Positions 7,075 through 16,826 of a stretch of DNA of 45,719 bases are shown piece by piece. Origin of the DNA: Desulfobulbaceae bacterium (GTDB taxonomy: Bacteria; Desulfobacterota; Desulfobulbia; Desulfobulbales; SURF-16); NCBI GenBank assembly GCA_020444175.1, contig JAHLLM010000043.1, forward strand, positions 1 to 45,719, read 5' to 3'. Below the pieces are notes generated by a model that saw only the letters and a list, made by a program, of their open reading frames with translations, was not told where the DNA came from and searched no databases. The translations under genes and the position numbers were made by a program. The first letter of the stretch is position 1. The number at the start of each line of letters is the position of its first letter.

Positions 7075-7192
7075 TTTCTTCTCCCTTCGACCCTATCCTT
7101 AGAAAATTCCGGCAGAGCAGCAAATTTGCCATGCCGGAATTCAGATATTTCAGATTCTGTACTGGCTGTCACTTCCGGTCCGGTCTTGCTGG

Positions 7193-8074
7193 TTAGATCA
7201 AACCCTGATCTTTCAAAACCGCAGTCATGCGTTTTAATGGATCCTCACCCATTTTCCACAATGGCTGACGCGGATCACCGGACTTGATTTTACCCATAAG
7301 TTCCAGGGCCTTCTTGGCGGGTACGGGATTCGTATCGAAAAACATGGAACCCATAAGCGGGAAGAGCTTATACTGAATCTCCCTGGCCTTGGCAACATCT
7401 CCGGCCAGGGCAGCGCTCATTAAATCAGACATGTTTTTCGGGCTGACATTGGAAGTAACGGAAATAACGCCGGTACCGCCAAGCAGGACCAGGGACATTG
7501 AAGTAAAATCGTCTCCCGACATGACGGCAAAATCAGCAGGACACTTGCCGATTACGTCACAGGCACGATTCATATCAGCCGTTGCCTCTTTGATACCGAC
7601 AATATTGTCAACCTCTGCACAACGGGCAACAGTGGCTGCCGCCATATCAATTGAGGTTCTGCTCGGCACATTGTACAAAATCATGGGAATGTCCACGGCC
7701 TCGGCCACGGTTTTAAAGTGCTGGTACAAACCTTCCTGGGAAGGCTTGTTGTAATAAGGAGTAATGACCAGGGCTCCGTCGGCACCGGCCTCCTTGGCAT
7801 GTCTGGTCAGCTCAATGGTTTCTGAAGTTGAATTTGAACCGGTTCCGGCCAGGACGGGCACACGGCCATTAACGGTTTCAATGGTCAGTTCCACCACCCT
7901 GTGATGCTCATCATGGCTCAGTGTGGCTGACTCTCCAGTGGTTCCGCAGGGCACAATACCATTGGTGCCATTTGCAATCTGAAACTCAATGAGATCCTTC
8001 AAACCCTGCTCATCCAGTTCTCCATCAATAAACGGGGTAACAATGGCAACAAAGGCTCCTCGAAATGGCGTCAT
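7193..8074 (-). CDS. dapA: 4-hydroxy-tetrahydrodipicolinate synthase
   Basis: This 293-residue TIM-barrel aldolase condenses pyruvate with aspartate 4-semialdehyde. Seen are GTTGESATL near residue 45, the tyrosine of ITPYYNKPSQEG and YNVPSRT, the Schiff-base lysine in VGIKEATAD (about residue 161) and GDD. Length is canonical. It sits between dapF (upstream, gap 232 nt) and dapB. The gap upstream holds only a small CCAAGG-GCGT-CCTTGG hairpin (8187-8202), and I see no lysine riboswitch. Confidence 0.97.
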   Translation of the reverse strand: MTPFRGAFVAIVTPFIDGELDEQGLKDLIEFQIANGTNGIVPCGTTGESATLSHDEHHRVVELTIETVNGRVPVLAGTGSNSTSETIELTRHAKEAGADGALVITPYYNKPSQEGLYQHFKTVAEAVDIPMILYNVPSRTSIDMAAATVARCAEVDNIVGIKEATADMNRACDVIGKCPADFAVMSGDDFTSMSLVLLGGTGVISVTSNVSPKNMSDLMSAALAGDVAKAREIQYKLFPLMGSMFFDTNPVPAKKALELMGKIKSGDPRQPLWKMGEDPLKRMTAVLKDQGLI

Positions 8075-8306
8075 ATCATTCTCCTCTTTTGAAAAACTTG
8101 CTCTTTATATATCTATATCTTGCGATATCTCGTTTATATTGCATCTATCCACTGCTTTTGTCGGGTTTGCCTTGCCTTGCAATCCACCAAGGGCGTCCTT
8201 GGCTAACGGCAAATGTACGCCCCAGACAATATAAAGCTGCCGGCCGACGGTTTACGTCAACCTGCGGTTTCAGAATTCTTAAATTCTCTACGTCTTCCTT
8301 CTGTGA

Positions 8307-9134
8307 TCAAAGTGCCTCTTCCTGCAAATGGCCGTCATAAATGAACTGGGCCGGCCCTTCCAGAAAAACGCCGCTGACTTTCTGCTCTTCCTCCAGGGTG
8401 AAATGAATTTTCAACATCTCCCCTCCAGAGGTTTTAACCTTAACCGGGCCGCTTACCAGGCCAAGCAAACCGCCGATAATAGCCGAAGCAACCGCGCCGG
8501 TGCCGCAGGCCATGGTTTCATCCTCCACCCCGCGTTCATAGGTGCGCACATGCAGGAAATCAGGTCCAAGCACCTCAACAAAATTGGCATTGGAGCCTGC
8601 AGGCTGGTAAAGGTCATGGTAACGGATCGTTGCCCCCCACTGGCATATGGGGGTGTCTTTATTGTCCTCAACAAAACAGACGGCATGGGGCACGCCAGTA
8701 TTCAAGCTGTGAATCAACCATGGAGTATCATCAAGATGAACCTCCTGGTGTAAAATCAGGTTTTCAGGAGGCGTCATCTCAAGCTTGACACTCTCTCCCG
8801 CAACCTCTGCCCGTATTTCTCCTGCTACAGTGAGGAAACGCATCTTTGCCGGGACAATTCCCCGGCTATGGGCAAAACGGGCGGCGCAGCGTGCACCATT
8901 GCCGCACATCTCAGCTTCACTGCCGTCAGCATTGTAAAACTGCCACCTGAAGTCCGCCTTATCTGAGTTTTCAATGAAGATAAGCCCGTCTGCTCCCACG
9001 GAAAACTTTCGGCGGCAGATTGCTTTGGCAAAGCCGGACATTTCTTCCTTGGCAAGAAAGGGCGTGCGGTGGTCAATGATGATAAAATCATTGCCGGTGC
9101 CGCTCATTTTCGTAAATTCTATAGGAAAGTTCAT
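8307..9134 (-). CDS. dapF: Diaminopimelate epimerase
   Basis: This cofactor-independent epimerase interconverts LL- and meso-diaminopimelate. Both catalytic cysteines are present in their motifs, EMCGNGARC and ETMACGTGAVA, and MSGTGNDFIIIDHR is at the N-terminus. The frame is open up to 9182, but homologues begin just before the FTKMSGTGNDF block. I therefore chose the ATG at 9134 (MNFPIEFTKM, 275 residues), preceded by a modest GGAAGA ribosome site; the longer form would add 16 non-conserved residues. It follows lysA by 107 nt, grouping the lysine genes. Confidence 0.95.
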   Translation of the reverse strand: MNFPIEFTKMSGTGNDFIIIDHRTPFLAKEEMSGFAKAICRRKFSVGADGLIFIENSDKADFRWQFYNADGSEAEMCGNGARCAARFAHSRGIVPAKMRFLTVAGEIRAEVAGESVKLEMTPPENLILHQEVHLDDTPWLIHSLNTGVPHAVCFVEDNKDTPICQWGATIRYHDLYQPAGSNANFVEVLGPDFLHVRTYERGVEDETMACGTGAVASAIIGGLLGLVSGPVKVKTSGGEMLKIHFTLEEEQKVSGVFLEGPAQFIYDGHLQEEAL

Positions 9135-9241
9135 AGTATTTTTTATCTTTTCTTCCGTAGATCGGGAACCCTTTCCCGACATTCCTGAGCCGACGGGGTA
9201 TGACCACCTACTGAAAAGCGATCCCTCCTTAGGCCAACTAC

Positions 9242-10480
9242 CTAAGGTATCATTTCTCCGGCAATGAGGCTGTCGTAGGTTTCACGTTTACGGATAACAT
9301 GGAAAACATCGCCTTTCACCAGCACCTCAGCAACTCTTGGTCTGGAGTTATAATTCGAAGACATGGTGAATCCGTATGCCCCGGAACTCATCACGGCCAG
9401 CAGGTCACCGCTCCGGCAGACAGGCACTTCCTTTTCCTTTGCCAGGAAATCGCCGGTTTCACAGATTGGCCCGACCACATCAGCCACTTCCACTGCATCG
9501 TTTTTCCTGTTTACCGCTTTTATGGCGTGATATGCACCATAAAGACTGGGTCGTGCCAGATCATTCATCCCGGCATCAACGATAACAAATTTTTTCCCGC
9601 CCTGCTTTGTAAAGAGAACCTTTGTCACCAGAATACCCGCATTGCCAACTATAACGCGGCCCGGCTCCAGTATCAAGGTGCAGCCCAAATCGTGCATTTC
9701 ACGCTCAAGGGCTTCGGCATAAATCGCGGGAAGCGGAGGTTCCTCATCATTGTAACAGATGCCGACCCCGCCGCCTAAATCAAGGTAGGATATCGTGATA
9801 CCGGCCTGGTTCAGCTTTTCTACAAAGACCTTTACCTTCTGGAGGGACTCCACAAAAGGCGACACGTCCGTGAGCTGGGAACCGATATGACAGCTTACCC
9901 CGATAATCTCGATATGGGACATCTTTTCGGCAGCCTGATAGGAATGCAGTGCCTCCTGGATGGGGATGCCGAATTTATTTTTGGCAAGCCCTGTTGAAAT
10001 ATAGGCATGGGTCTTGGGATCCACATCAGGATTGACCCTGAAAGAAACCGGTGCCGTTATGCCAAGCCCGGCGGCAACTTCCTGCAGCGCCTCAAGTTCC
10101 TGGTGGGACTCCACATTGATCATCAAGATCCCGGACTCCAGGGCAAAACGCATTTCCTCCTTGCTCTTGCCCACGCCGGAATAAACAATTTTTTTTGGAT
10201 CAATGCCTGCCTTCAGAGCCCGGAACAGTTCTCCGCCCGAGACAATGTCCGCCCCCCCGCCAAGCTCTCCGAAAAGATTGAGCACAGCGATATTTGAACA
10301 TGCCTTGGTGGCAAAGCAGGTAATATGGGGATGGCTGAAAGCACCGTCAAAGGCCTTGAAATGCCGGGTCAGCGTTTCAGTGCTGTAAAGATAAAAAGGG
10401 GTGCCTACCTCAGCGGCAATATCAGCTATCGCCACATCTTCACAAAAAAGGATGTCGTCTTTGTATTGGAAATGATTCAT
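9242..10480 (-). CDS. lysA: Diaminopimelate decarboxylase
   Basis: This 412-residue PLP enzyme of the alanine-racemase-like fold decarboxylates meso-diaminopimelate to lysine. The PLP lysine is K59 in CFATKACSN. HIGSQLTDV, the glycine-rich phosphate loop DLGGGVGI, EPGRVIVGNAGIL, and the substrate and active-site cysteine block VGPICETGDF with SSGAYGF are all visible. It is first of the lysine genes in transcription order and lies 55 nt after the FN3 lipoprotein gene. Confidence 0.97.
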   Translation of the reverse strand: MNHFQYKDDILFCEDVAIADIAAEVGTPFYLYSTETLTRHFKAFDGAFSHPHITCFATKACSNIAVLNLFGELGGGADIVSGGELFRALKAGIDPKKIVYSGVGKSKEEMRFALESGILMINVESHQELEALQEVAAGLGITAPVSFRVNPDVDPKTHAYISTGLAKNKFGIPIQEALHSYQAAEKMSHIEIIGVSCHIGSQLTDVSPFVESLQKVKVFVEKLNQAGITISYLDLGGGVGICYNDEEPPLPAIYAEALEREMHDLGCTLILEPGRVIVGNAGILVTKVLFTKQGGKKFVIVDAGMNDLARPSLYGAYHAIKAVNRKNDAVEVADVVGPICETGDFLAKEKEVPVCRSGDLLAVMSSGAYGFTMSSNYNSRPRVAEVLVKGDVFHVIRKRETYDSLIAGEMIP

Positions 10481-10534
10481 TGTATCAGGAAAATTTTATT
10501 TTAAGTGTTAAGTTATGAGTTGGCCGAAAGGGAA

Positions 10535-11575
10535 CTATCTTACCAGCGCAACCTCTTCGGAAAACCCGCTCTCATTGGGAGGAGTTGCTCTGTCAAAGGC
10601 TGTCAGTGCATAATAGAGAGTTGTTTTACCAGCCGGAAGGCTCTTATCGACATAAGAGAAAGATCGCCTGTCCGTTACTCCGACCAGAACATATTCTTTT
10701 TGCCCAGCCCGGCGTCTGTAAATTTTGTACCCGGCAACATCCTTTCCACCCACATCTTCCCACAGGAGTTCTGCCCCTGCGGTTGTTGCCACGACTTCGA
10801 ATCTCTCCGGGACAGGCGGGGGGGACATATCCCGAGGTGTACCGGCAACGATGTCGCTGTCCTCGCCGACCAGGTTCGTGCCGTCCACTTTGTGCAGCGC
10901 CCGAACCTTATAAAAATACTTCTCGCCGTTTCTCAGCCCCTCATCCCTGTAGAAAATGGCACCAACAGGATCGCCGATCCTTTCAAATTTCCCGGCTGCT
11001 CTACGACGAAAAACCTGATACAGAATCGAGCCGGAAACCACTCCCCCATCAGACAGCTCTTGCACAGGCTGCCAATGCAGGGTAAGGCCCTGGTCCGCAA
11101 CATCAAGGACAAGATCGGTCGGAGGTCGCGGCGGATTTTCCCAGGCAAAAGAGATTCTATTTGAATCCCGGCTGACGATATTCCACCCGGCACTGGAAAC
11201 AACCTTGTAATCATAGTGATATCCCGGCTTGAGAGCACTGTCTGTATAGCGCACTCTTGATCCGGGTTTTCCCCTGTCCGCACTGAGCGTGATAAATGGA
11301 TCATACTGAACCGGACATCCGGAGCAGTAATCGTTTTCAACCACTTCACTCTTAAAAAGCTGAAAAGTTCGTATTTTGTCAAGCTCTGCCCCGGATTCGG
11401 CAACCTCAGGATAGGTCCAGCTCAAGGTGACAGACCGGACACTTACCTTCAGGACAAGGTCCTCAATTGGTGCAGGAATAGCCGACTGGGGCGGAATGGG
11501 AGGCGTTTTTATTCCGCAGCCGACAAGACCAAGCAGGACGCAAAGAAAAACTATGGCATGCCGGCGCCTTGACAT
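10535..11575 (-). CDS. Lipoprotein with fibronectin type III repeats
   Basis: This 346-residue protein has a lipoprotein signal: basic start MSRRRHAIV, a hydrophobic core and the lipobox LVGC with Cys20, then a proline-rich spacer (IKTPPIPPQSAIPAP). The rest can be read as about three fibronectin type III domains (roughly 40-150, 150-250, 250-345). Each has the family pattern of an early proline, a tryptophan (LSWTYPE, LHWQPV, LLWEDV) and the Y-x-Y strand (YHYDYKV, KYFYKV, LYYALT). It is expected to be anchored in the inner or outer membrane facing the periplasm. Its gene sits 3 nt after argH, so it is cotranscribed with arginine genes without an obvious functional link. FN3 repeats mediate protein or glycan contacts; the partner is unknown. 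Confidence 0.85.
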   Translation of the reverse strand: MSRRRHAIVFLCVLLGLVGCGIKTPPIPPQSAIPAPIEDLVLKVSVRSVTLSWTYPEVAESGAELDKIRTFQLFKSEVVENDYCSGCPVQYDPFITLSADRGKPGSRVRYTDSALKPGYHYDYKVVSSAGWNIVSRDSNRISFAWENPPRPPTDLVLDVADQGLTLHWQPVQELSDGGVVSGSILYQVFRRRAAGKFERIGDPVGAIFYRDEGLRNGEKYFYKVRALHKVDGTNLVGEDSDIVAGTPRDMSPPPVPERFEVVATTAGAELLWEDVGGKDVAGYKIYRRRAGQKEYVLVGVTDRRSFSYVDKSLPAGKTTLYYALTAFDRATPPNESGFSEEVALVR

Positions 11576-11578
11576 CAG

Positions 11579-12964
11579 CTATATCCCCAGCTCCTCTTCG
11601 GCCTTCTGAAGAGCTTCACTGACCCTGCTCATCGCAGTTCCGCCGATTGATTTCCGGCTGTCAACCGACCCTTGTATTGTCAATACGTGAAAGACATCGT
11701 CTTCAATCACTTTTGAAAATTTGTGCAATTCATCAAGAGAGAGATCGGTTAACTCTTTTCTTTTTTTCACGCAATAGGCCACTGTCTTGCCGACAATGGA
11801 ATGCGCCTCCCGGAAAGGAATGTTTTTCAGGACAAGATAATCAGCCAGATCCGTTGCCGTCATGTAGCCCGTTTTGGTTGCATCTTCCAGCCGGGCGGTA
11901 TTGAACTTCAAGTGAGCCAGCATCTCGGCTGTGATGGCAAGCCCCTGGGACACGGTATCCAGGGTATCAAACACCGGTTCCTTGTCCTCCTGCAGATCCC
12001 TGTTATAGGTAAGGGGCAGGCCCTTCAACAGAGTAATAAGCGACATGAGGTTTCCCACCACCCTGCCGCTTTTCCCTCTGATCAATTCAGGGATATCGGG
12101 ATTCTTCTTCTGGGGCATGATACTGCTGCCGGTGCAGAAACTGTCGGCCAGCTCGACGAAATTGAACTCATCGGTCGACCAGATGACGAGTTCCTCGGAC
12201 AGGCGGCTGAGGTGAAGTTGAATCAGGGTGCAGGCGGCAAGAAACTCCACTGCAAAATCACGATCGCCCACGGTATCCATGCTGTTTGCCGTTACCTTTG
12301 GAAAACCAAGCTCTTTTGCCACAAACTCCCTGTCAATGGGCAGCCCGGTCCCAGCTAAAGCGGCAGCGCCCAGGGGCAGGATATTGATCCTTTTTTTGCA
12401 GTCCAGCAGCCTTTCCTGGTCCCGGCCGAACATTTCAAAATAGGCCAGCATATGATGGGAAACGAGCAGGGGCTGCGCCCTTTGCAGATGGGTATATCCG
12501 GGCATGACAGCACCAAGATAACGTCGGGCGAGCTTGACGAATGAAGTACGCACATCGTCAAGAATTGCCACCAGGCGATCTGTTTCTTCCCGCAGATACA
12601 GACGAATATCAAGATTGACCTGGTCATTCCTGCTGCGGGCCGTATGGAGACGCGCTCCGGCAGGGCCGATCTTGTCCACCAGGGCCTTTTCAATATTCAT
12701 GTGAATATCTTCCAGCTCAGGCTTAAACTCAAAGCGTCCCTCTTCGATCTCCTGTTCGATTTCGGCAAGGCCACCGCGTATCTGCTCGCCTTCCTCGGCG
12801 GTGATGAGCCCCTGTTTTACCAGCATTTTGGCATGGGCCTGGCTTCCGGCGATGTCCTGCTTATACAGCCTGCTGTCGTAATGAATGGAGGCGGTAAAGG
12901 CTTCAACCGATGCGGCGGTTTTTTCAGTAAAACGTCCGCCCCAGAGTTTGGTTTCGTTGGTCAT
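11579..12964 (-). CDS. argH: Argininosuccinate lyase
   Basis: This 461-residue member of the fumarase/aspartase superfamily splits argininosuccinate into arginine and fumarate. The superfamily signature GSSIMPQKKNPD carries the catalytic serine. KLWGGRFTEKT at the N-terminus, HTARSRNDQVNLDIRLY and MPGYTHLQRAQP are all intact. It lies 63 nt after argG; that gap contains three copies of an AATTGGTT motif (12972-13006) but no terminator. It is the last enzyme of the arginine block. Confidence 0.98.
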   Translation of the reverse strand: MTNETKLWGGRFTEKTAASVEAFTASIHYDSRLYKQDIAGSQAHAKMLVKQGLITAEEGEQIRGGLAEIEQEIEEGRFEFKPELEDIHMNIEKALVDKIGPAGARLHTARSRNDQVNLDIRLYLREETDRLVAILDDVRTSFVKLARRYLGAVMPGYTHLQRAQPLLVSHHMLAYFEMFGRDQERLLDCKKRINILPLGAAALAGTGLPIDREFVAKELGFPKVTANSMDTVGDRDFAVEFLAACTLIQLHLSRLSEELVIWSTDEFNFVELADSFCTGSSIMPQKKNPDIPELIRGKSGRVVGNLMSLITLLKGLPLTYNRDLQEDKEPVFDTLDTVSQGLAITAEMLAHLKFNTARLEDATKTGYMTATDLADYLVLKNIPFREAHSIVGKTVAYCVKKRKELTDLSLDELHKFSKVIEDDVFHVLTIQGSVDSRKSIGGTAMSRVSEALQKAEEELGI

Positions 12965-13027
12965 TTTGGCTCAATTGGTTCGTTTGTTCAATTGGTTTAA
13001 TTGGTTCGTTGTTTACAGCTGGAAATC

Positions 13028-14227
13028 TTATTTTCGCAAGGCCTGCATGGTCATTCTCAGGGCGTTTAAGCGGATAAAGCCGCCGGCATCCGCCTGGGTA
13101 TAGACTTCATCTTCCTCAAAGGTGGCAAAACTCTCCTGATAAAGAGACTGTTCCGATTTTCTGCCCACCGGTATACAGTTGCCTTTATAGAGTTTTAAGC
13201 GGACAACGCCATTTACCGTCTCCTGGGCAGTATCCATTGTCTGCTGCATGAGCCGCATCTCCGGCGAAAACCAGAAGCCGTTGTAAATAAGCTCAGAATA
13301 ACGGGGCACAAGACTGTCTCGAATCTTCATCACTTCCCGGTCAAGGGTGATGGTTTCCAGGTCGCGATGAGCAATGCGCAGGATCGTGCCGCCCGGTGTT
13401 TCATAAACCCCGCGGGATTTCATGCCGACAAAACGATTTTCCACCATGTCAAGTCGTCCAATGGCGTTGACTCCGCCCAGTTCATTTAAACGGGCAAGCA
13501 TGTTGGCAGGAGAAAGGGTTTCGCCGTCAAGGGCAACCGGATTTCCCTTCTCAAAGGCCATTTCAATGTAGGTGGCCTTATCAGGGGCCTTTTCCGGTGA
13601 ACGGCTCAGTTTAAACATTGACTCTTCCGGCTCATTCCATGGGTCTTCAAGAATACCGCCCTCAAAGCTGATATGAAGAAGATTCTCATCCGAGCTGTAG
13701 GGTTTTTCCTTGGTCACCGGAATCGGGATATTATGCTTCTCGGCATAGGCCACAAGCTTTGTTCTGGAGTTCAGGTCCCAAATACGCCAGGGAGCAATAA
13801 TGGCAAGTTTCGGATCCAGGCCAAGATAGGCTATCTCAAAACGAACCTGATCATTGCCCTTGCCCGTGGCGCCGTGGCTCAGGGCATCGGCATTCTCTTC
13901 ATGGGCAACTCTGACCTGCTCTTTTGCTATGACGGGGCGGGCAAGAGACGTCCCCAGAAGATAGGAGCCCTCATAGATGGCATTGGCCCGGAAAGCCGGG
14001 AAAACATAATCCCGCACAAACTCCTCTCTCAGGTCGGAAATAACAACCTTTTCGGCACCGGTTGCCATGCCCTTTTCGCGAACCTTATCCCAATCCTCTT
14101 CCTGTCCCACGTCAGCGGCATAGGCCACAACAGGACACTCATATTTCTCTTTCAGCCATTTCAGGATTACTGAGGTATCGAGACCGCCGGAGTATGCAAG
14201 TACTATTTTTTTTATATTTTCAGACAT
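13028..14227 (-). CDS. argG: Argininosuccinate synthase
   Basis: This 399-residue enzyme joins citrulline and aspartate with ATP cleavage to AMP. The PP-motif [10 protein letters not shown] is at residues 11-20. [13 protein letters not shown], the citrulline and aspartate contacts around [10 protein letters not shown], and the C-terminal [13 protein letters not shown] are present. Length is typical. It follows argF by 227 nt, a gap occupied by a MITE-like inverted repeat. Confidence 0.98.
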   Translation of the reverse strand: MSENIKKIVLAYSGGLDTSVILKWLKEKYECPVVAYAADVGQEEDWDKVREKGMATGAEKVVISDLREEFVRDYVFPAFRANAIYEGSYLLGTSLARPVIAKEQVRVAHEENADALSHGATGKGNDQVRFEIAYLGLDPKLAIIAPWRIWDLNSRTKLVAYAEKHNIPIPVTKEKPYSSDENLLHISFEGGILEDPWNEPEESMFKLSRSPEKAPDKATYIEMAFEKGNPVALDGETLSPANMLARLNELGGVNAIGRLDMVENRFVGMKSRGVYETPGGTILRIAHRDLETITLDREVMKIRDSLVPRYSELIYNGFWFSPEMRLMQQTMDTAQETVNGVVRLKLYKGNCIPVGRKSEQSLYQESFATFEEDEVYTQADAGGFIRLNALRMTMQALRK

Positions 14228-14306
14228 AGCTCTTTTTATTTAAATTTAGGTTTGAAGAGACCGAGCCCATCTGGCTCGATGTTTCTCAATTATGCAATAT
14301 GCTAAT

Positions 14307-14462
14307 AAATTCGAAATAAGAAGCACGAAATTCGAAGCAATTAAACTAACGGCAAATGACCAAAAAGTATGTTTTGGATCGAACCCGTGACCGAGTTTGA
14401 TCTTTTTGTTTTTCTGTTTTTGGATGGTTTGTTTCGAATTCCGATATTCGTATTTCAAATTT
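14307..14462. repeat. MITE-like element with 30-nt imperfect terminal inverted repeats
   Basis: The ends 14307-14336 and 14433-14462 are inverted repeats with 24 of 30 matches, built on TTCGAATT and TTCGTATTTC-like words. The body of about 96 nt is AT-rich and non-coding. The right end runs into the last codons and the TGA stop of argF (14455-14457), so the element may have supplied the present stop codon. Short open frames inside (for example 14246-14458 on the minus strand) look spurious. Confidence 0.55.
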
Positions 14463-15375
14463 CTCCAAGCAGATGCATTTCAAGAATAGCCTTATGAATA
14501 TGCATCTTGTTTTCTGCCTGGTCAAAGGCAACACACTGAGGTCCTTCCAGAACCTCGTCGGTAATTTCCTCATCCCGATGGGCGGGCAGGCAGTGAAGAA
14601 CGGTCATGCCCGGCTTCCCTGCAGCCAACAAGTCTTCATTAACCTGGTAAGGTTGAAAAATCTTCACCCGCTTGTCCTGTTCGTCTTCCTGGCCCATGCT
14701 GGCCCAGACATCACAGTTGACCACATCGGCATCCTTTACCGCCTCCTTTGGATCCCGTACAATGGAAATAGGCTTGACTGCCTCTTTCCTGGCAGCATCA
14801 AGAATAGCAGGATCAGGATCATAGCCCTCGGGGCAGGCAAGAGTCAGCTCAAAACCGATACGGCTGGCAGCTTCTATCCAGGTATTGGCCATATTATTGC
14901 CGTCACCGACCCAGGCGATTTTCAAATCCTCTATGGATCCCTTTACCTCAAGAACCGTCATTATATCACTTAAAATCTGGCAGGGATGATAGAGGTCGGT
15001 CAATGCATTAATAACCGGCACATTGGAATATCGACCCAGCTCCTCAACGACTTCCTGCCCGAATGTCCGCACAACGACCCCGTCTACATAACGGGCCATG
15101 ACGCGGGCCATATCCTTTAAAGGTTCGTTGCGGGCAAGCTGGGTATCACGACCTGAAAGATAAATAACCTGGCCGCCCAATCCGTACATGGCAGATTCAA
15201 AAGAAACCCGGGTACGGGTTGACGGTTTCTCAAAAATCATTCCAATAACCTTGCCGGCCAGCTGCTGATGGCGTGTACCCTCACGACTCTCTTTTTTGAG
15301 TTCAAGGGCTCGCTTGATGTATGAAACAAGCTGTTCCTTTTTAAAATCCCAAAGTCTAAGCAGATGATTTGACAT
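14455..15375 (-). CDS. argF: Ornithine carbamoyltransferase
   Basis: This protein of about 306 residues makes citrulline from ornithine and carbamoyl phosphate. The carbamoyl-phosphate motif FEKPSTRTRVSFE, the VVVRTFGQ region, the HPCQ motif (YHPCQILSD) and HCLPAHRDEE (ornithine side, with the conserved cysteine) are all visible. The open frame extends to 15429, but the conserved start is MSNHLLRLWDFKKEQ at 15375. The upstream 18 codons overlap the intergenic hairpin and are not family-like. The C-terminus (LLGEI) ends within an inverted repeat. Confidence 0.96.
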   Translation of the reverse strand: MSNHLLRLWDFKKEQLVSYIKRALELKKESREGTRHQQLAGKVIGMIFEKPSTRTRVSFESAMYGLGGQVIYLSGRDTQLARNEPLKDMARVMARYVDGVVVRTFGQEVVEELGRYSNVPVINALTDLYHPCQILSDIMTVLEVKGSIEDLKIAWVGDGNNMANTWIEAASRIGFELTLACPEGYDPDPAILDAARKEAVKPISIVRDPKEAVKDADVVNCDVWASMGQEDEQDKRVKIFQPYQVNEDLLAAGKPGMTVLHCLPAHRDEEITDEVLEGPQCVAFDQAENKMHIHKAILEMHLLGEI

Positions 15376-15395
15376 AATTTTCACACAAAACATAT

Positions 15396-15464
15396 GAACC
15401 ACAGAGCCCACAGAGTTTGCAGGATACATACCTCCGTCAACATACTCTGTGGGCTCTGTGGTTC
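15396..15464. repeat. 21-bp perfect inverted repeat between argD and argF
   Basis: The arm 15396-15416 and its exact complement 15444-15464 (core ACCACAGAGCCCACAGAG) flank a 27-nt loop, giving a very stable cruciform or RNA hairpin just upstream of argF. It belongs to the CACAGAG/CTCTGTG type of intergenic repeat. A diverged relative may lie at 44341-44410 between nifK and the NifB-like gene. There is no adjacent T tract. Confidence 0.85.
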
Positions 15465-15586
15465 TATTAAACTGTTGATTAACAGGCCATTAACAACAAG
15501 CCCAAACGATAATCAATACAAAAAAAGTACATCTTTGGGAAGTTTTTTTTCCCTGTATAACATCCTTGTAGCGGTTTGCTCCATTA

Positions 15587-16774
15587 TTAAAGGGTTTCAA
15601 AAACCTCTTTTAATACAATGACCATGTCATCGATCTCCTTTTCGCTGACAACCAGAGGCGGCAGGAAGCGCAACACCGCGCCGGCGGCAAAATTTGCCAG
15701 CACTCCCTTCTGAAAAAGAGCATTGATTATTTCCGCACCACGGGGGACGCCTTTTTCCGTCAAAACAAGCCCCTGGATAAGCCCCATGCCGCGGACGCCA
15801 CTCGCATAATCAGGATAGAGCTCTGCGAGCTTCTGCAGACTTTCAGCAAGATAGGCCCCTTTTTCTTTGACACTATCCAGAAAACCGGCAGAAAGGAGTG
15901 TTTTTAAGACGGCAACAGCAGCAGCACAGGCCACAGGATTGCCGCCAAAGGTGGAAGCATGGTCACCCGGAACAAATGATGCGGCAACCTCTTCCGTGGC
16001 AAACATGGCCCCGATGGGAAGTCCGTTCCCCAGGGCCTTGGCCGAAGTCATGATATCCGGGGTAATGCCGAAATGTTCATGACCGAAAAGGGTGCCTGTT
16101 CTGCCCATCCCCACCTGAACCTCATCAAAGATTAGAACAAGTTTATGCTTGTTGCACAACTCGCGGATTCCCTGCACATACTCCCTGGGCAGGGGACGCA
16201 CGCCGCCTTCGCCCTGCAAAGGCTCACAGAATATGGCGCAGGTTTTATCAGTAATCATCTTTTCAAGGGCCGCAAGATCACCAAAAGGAGCATGGACAAA
16301 GCCTTCAGGCAACGGCTCAAACCCTTTATGAAATTTGACTTGTCCCGTGGCGGCAACCGTTGCCAGTGTACGACCATGGAAAGAACCTTCCAGGGAAATG
16401 ACTTCATATCGGCCCGGCCCACCGTGTTTACGGGCCAGCTTCAGAGCAGCCTCGTTTGCTTCGGCACCACTGTTTGCCAGAAAAATCCGGTCTGCAAAAC
16501 TATTGTCAACCAGCAACTCGGCAAGCCTGGTCTGGGGTTCTGTATAATAAAGATTGGAAACATGCACCAGCTTTTCCGCCTGCCCAACAATAGCCGCCGT
16601 TACCTCGGGGTGACAATGCCCCAGGCTGCAAACGGCTATACCTGACAAAAAATCAAGGTACTCTTTTCCTGTATTGTCTTTCAGATAACATCCTTTGCCC
16701 TCAACCATGACAGCAGGATAGCGGCCATAGGTGTTGACAAAGAGCGCATCACTTTTTTGAATCGTATTTTCCAT
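15587..16774 (-). CDS. argD: Acetylornithine aminotransferase
   Basis: This 395-residue class III PLP aminotransferase exchanges the amino group between N-acetylornithine and 2-oxoglutarate. The motifs DFLSGIAVCSLGHCHP, NSGAEANEAALKLAR, FHGRTLATVAATGQ, the PLP aspartate in LIFDEVQVGMGRTG and the Schiff-base lysine in TSAKALGNGLPIGA are present, as is the HASTFGGNPVACAAA block. It could also accept succinyl-diaminopimelate, as some ArgD proteins do. It lies between argB and argF. Confidence 0.97.
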   Translation of the reverse strand: MENTIQKSDALFVNTYGRYPAVMVEGKGCYLKDNTGKEYLDFLSGIAVCSLGHCHPEVTAAIVGQAEKLVHVSNLYYTEPQTRLAELLVDNSFADRIFLANSGAEANEAALKLARKHGGPGRYEVISLEGSFHGRTLATVAATGQVKFHKGFEPLPEGFVHAPFGDLAALEKMITDKTCAIFCEPLQGEGGVRPLPREYVQGIRELCNKHKLVLIFDEVQVGMGRTGTLFGHEHFGITPDIMTSAKALGNGLPIGAMFATEEVAASFVPGDHASTFGGNPVACAAAVAVLKTLLSAGFLDSVKEKGAYLAESLQKLAELYPDYASGVRGMGLIQGLVLTEKGVPRGAEIINALFQKGVLANFAAGAVLRFLPPLVVSEKEIDDMVIVLKEVFETL

Positions 16775-16826
16775 ACCTCATCCTTTAAATAGAGAGCAGT
16801 GCCATTTCCGAGAAACGGACAACATC

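Noticed and set aside
8075-8306. Possible lysine riboswitch before dapA
   Set aside because: The gap contains only a small 6-bp hairpin and no recognisable lysine-aptamer core.
14246-14573. Short minus-strand open frames between argG and argF
   Set aside because: They lie in a repeat-derived, non-coding stretch and overlap argF in another frame.
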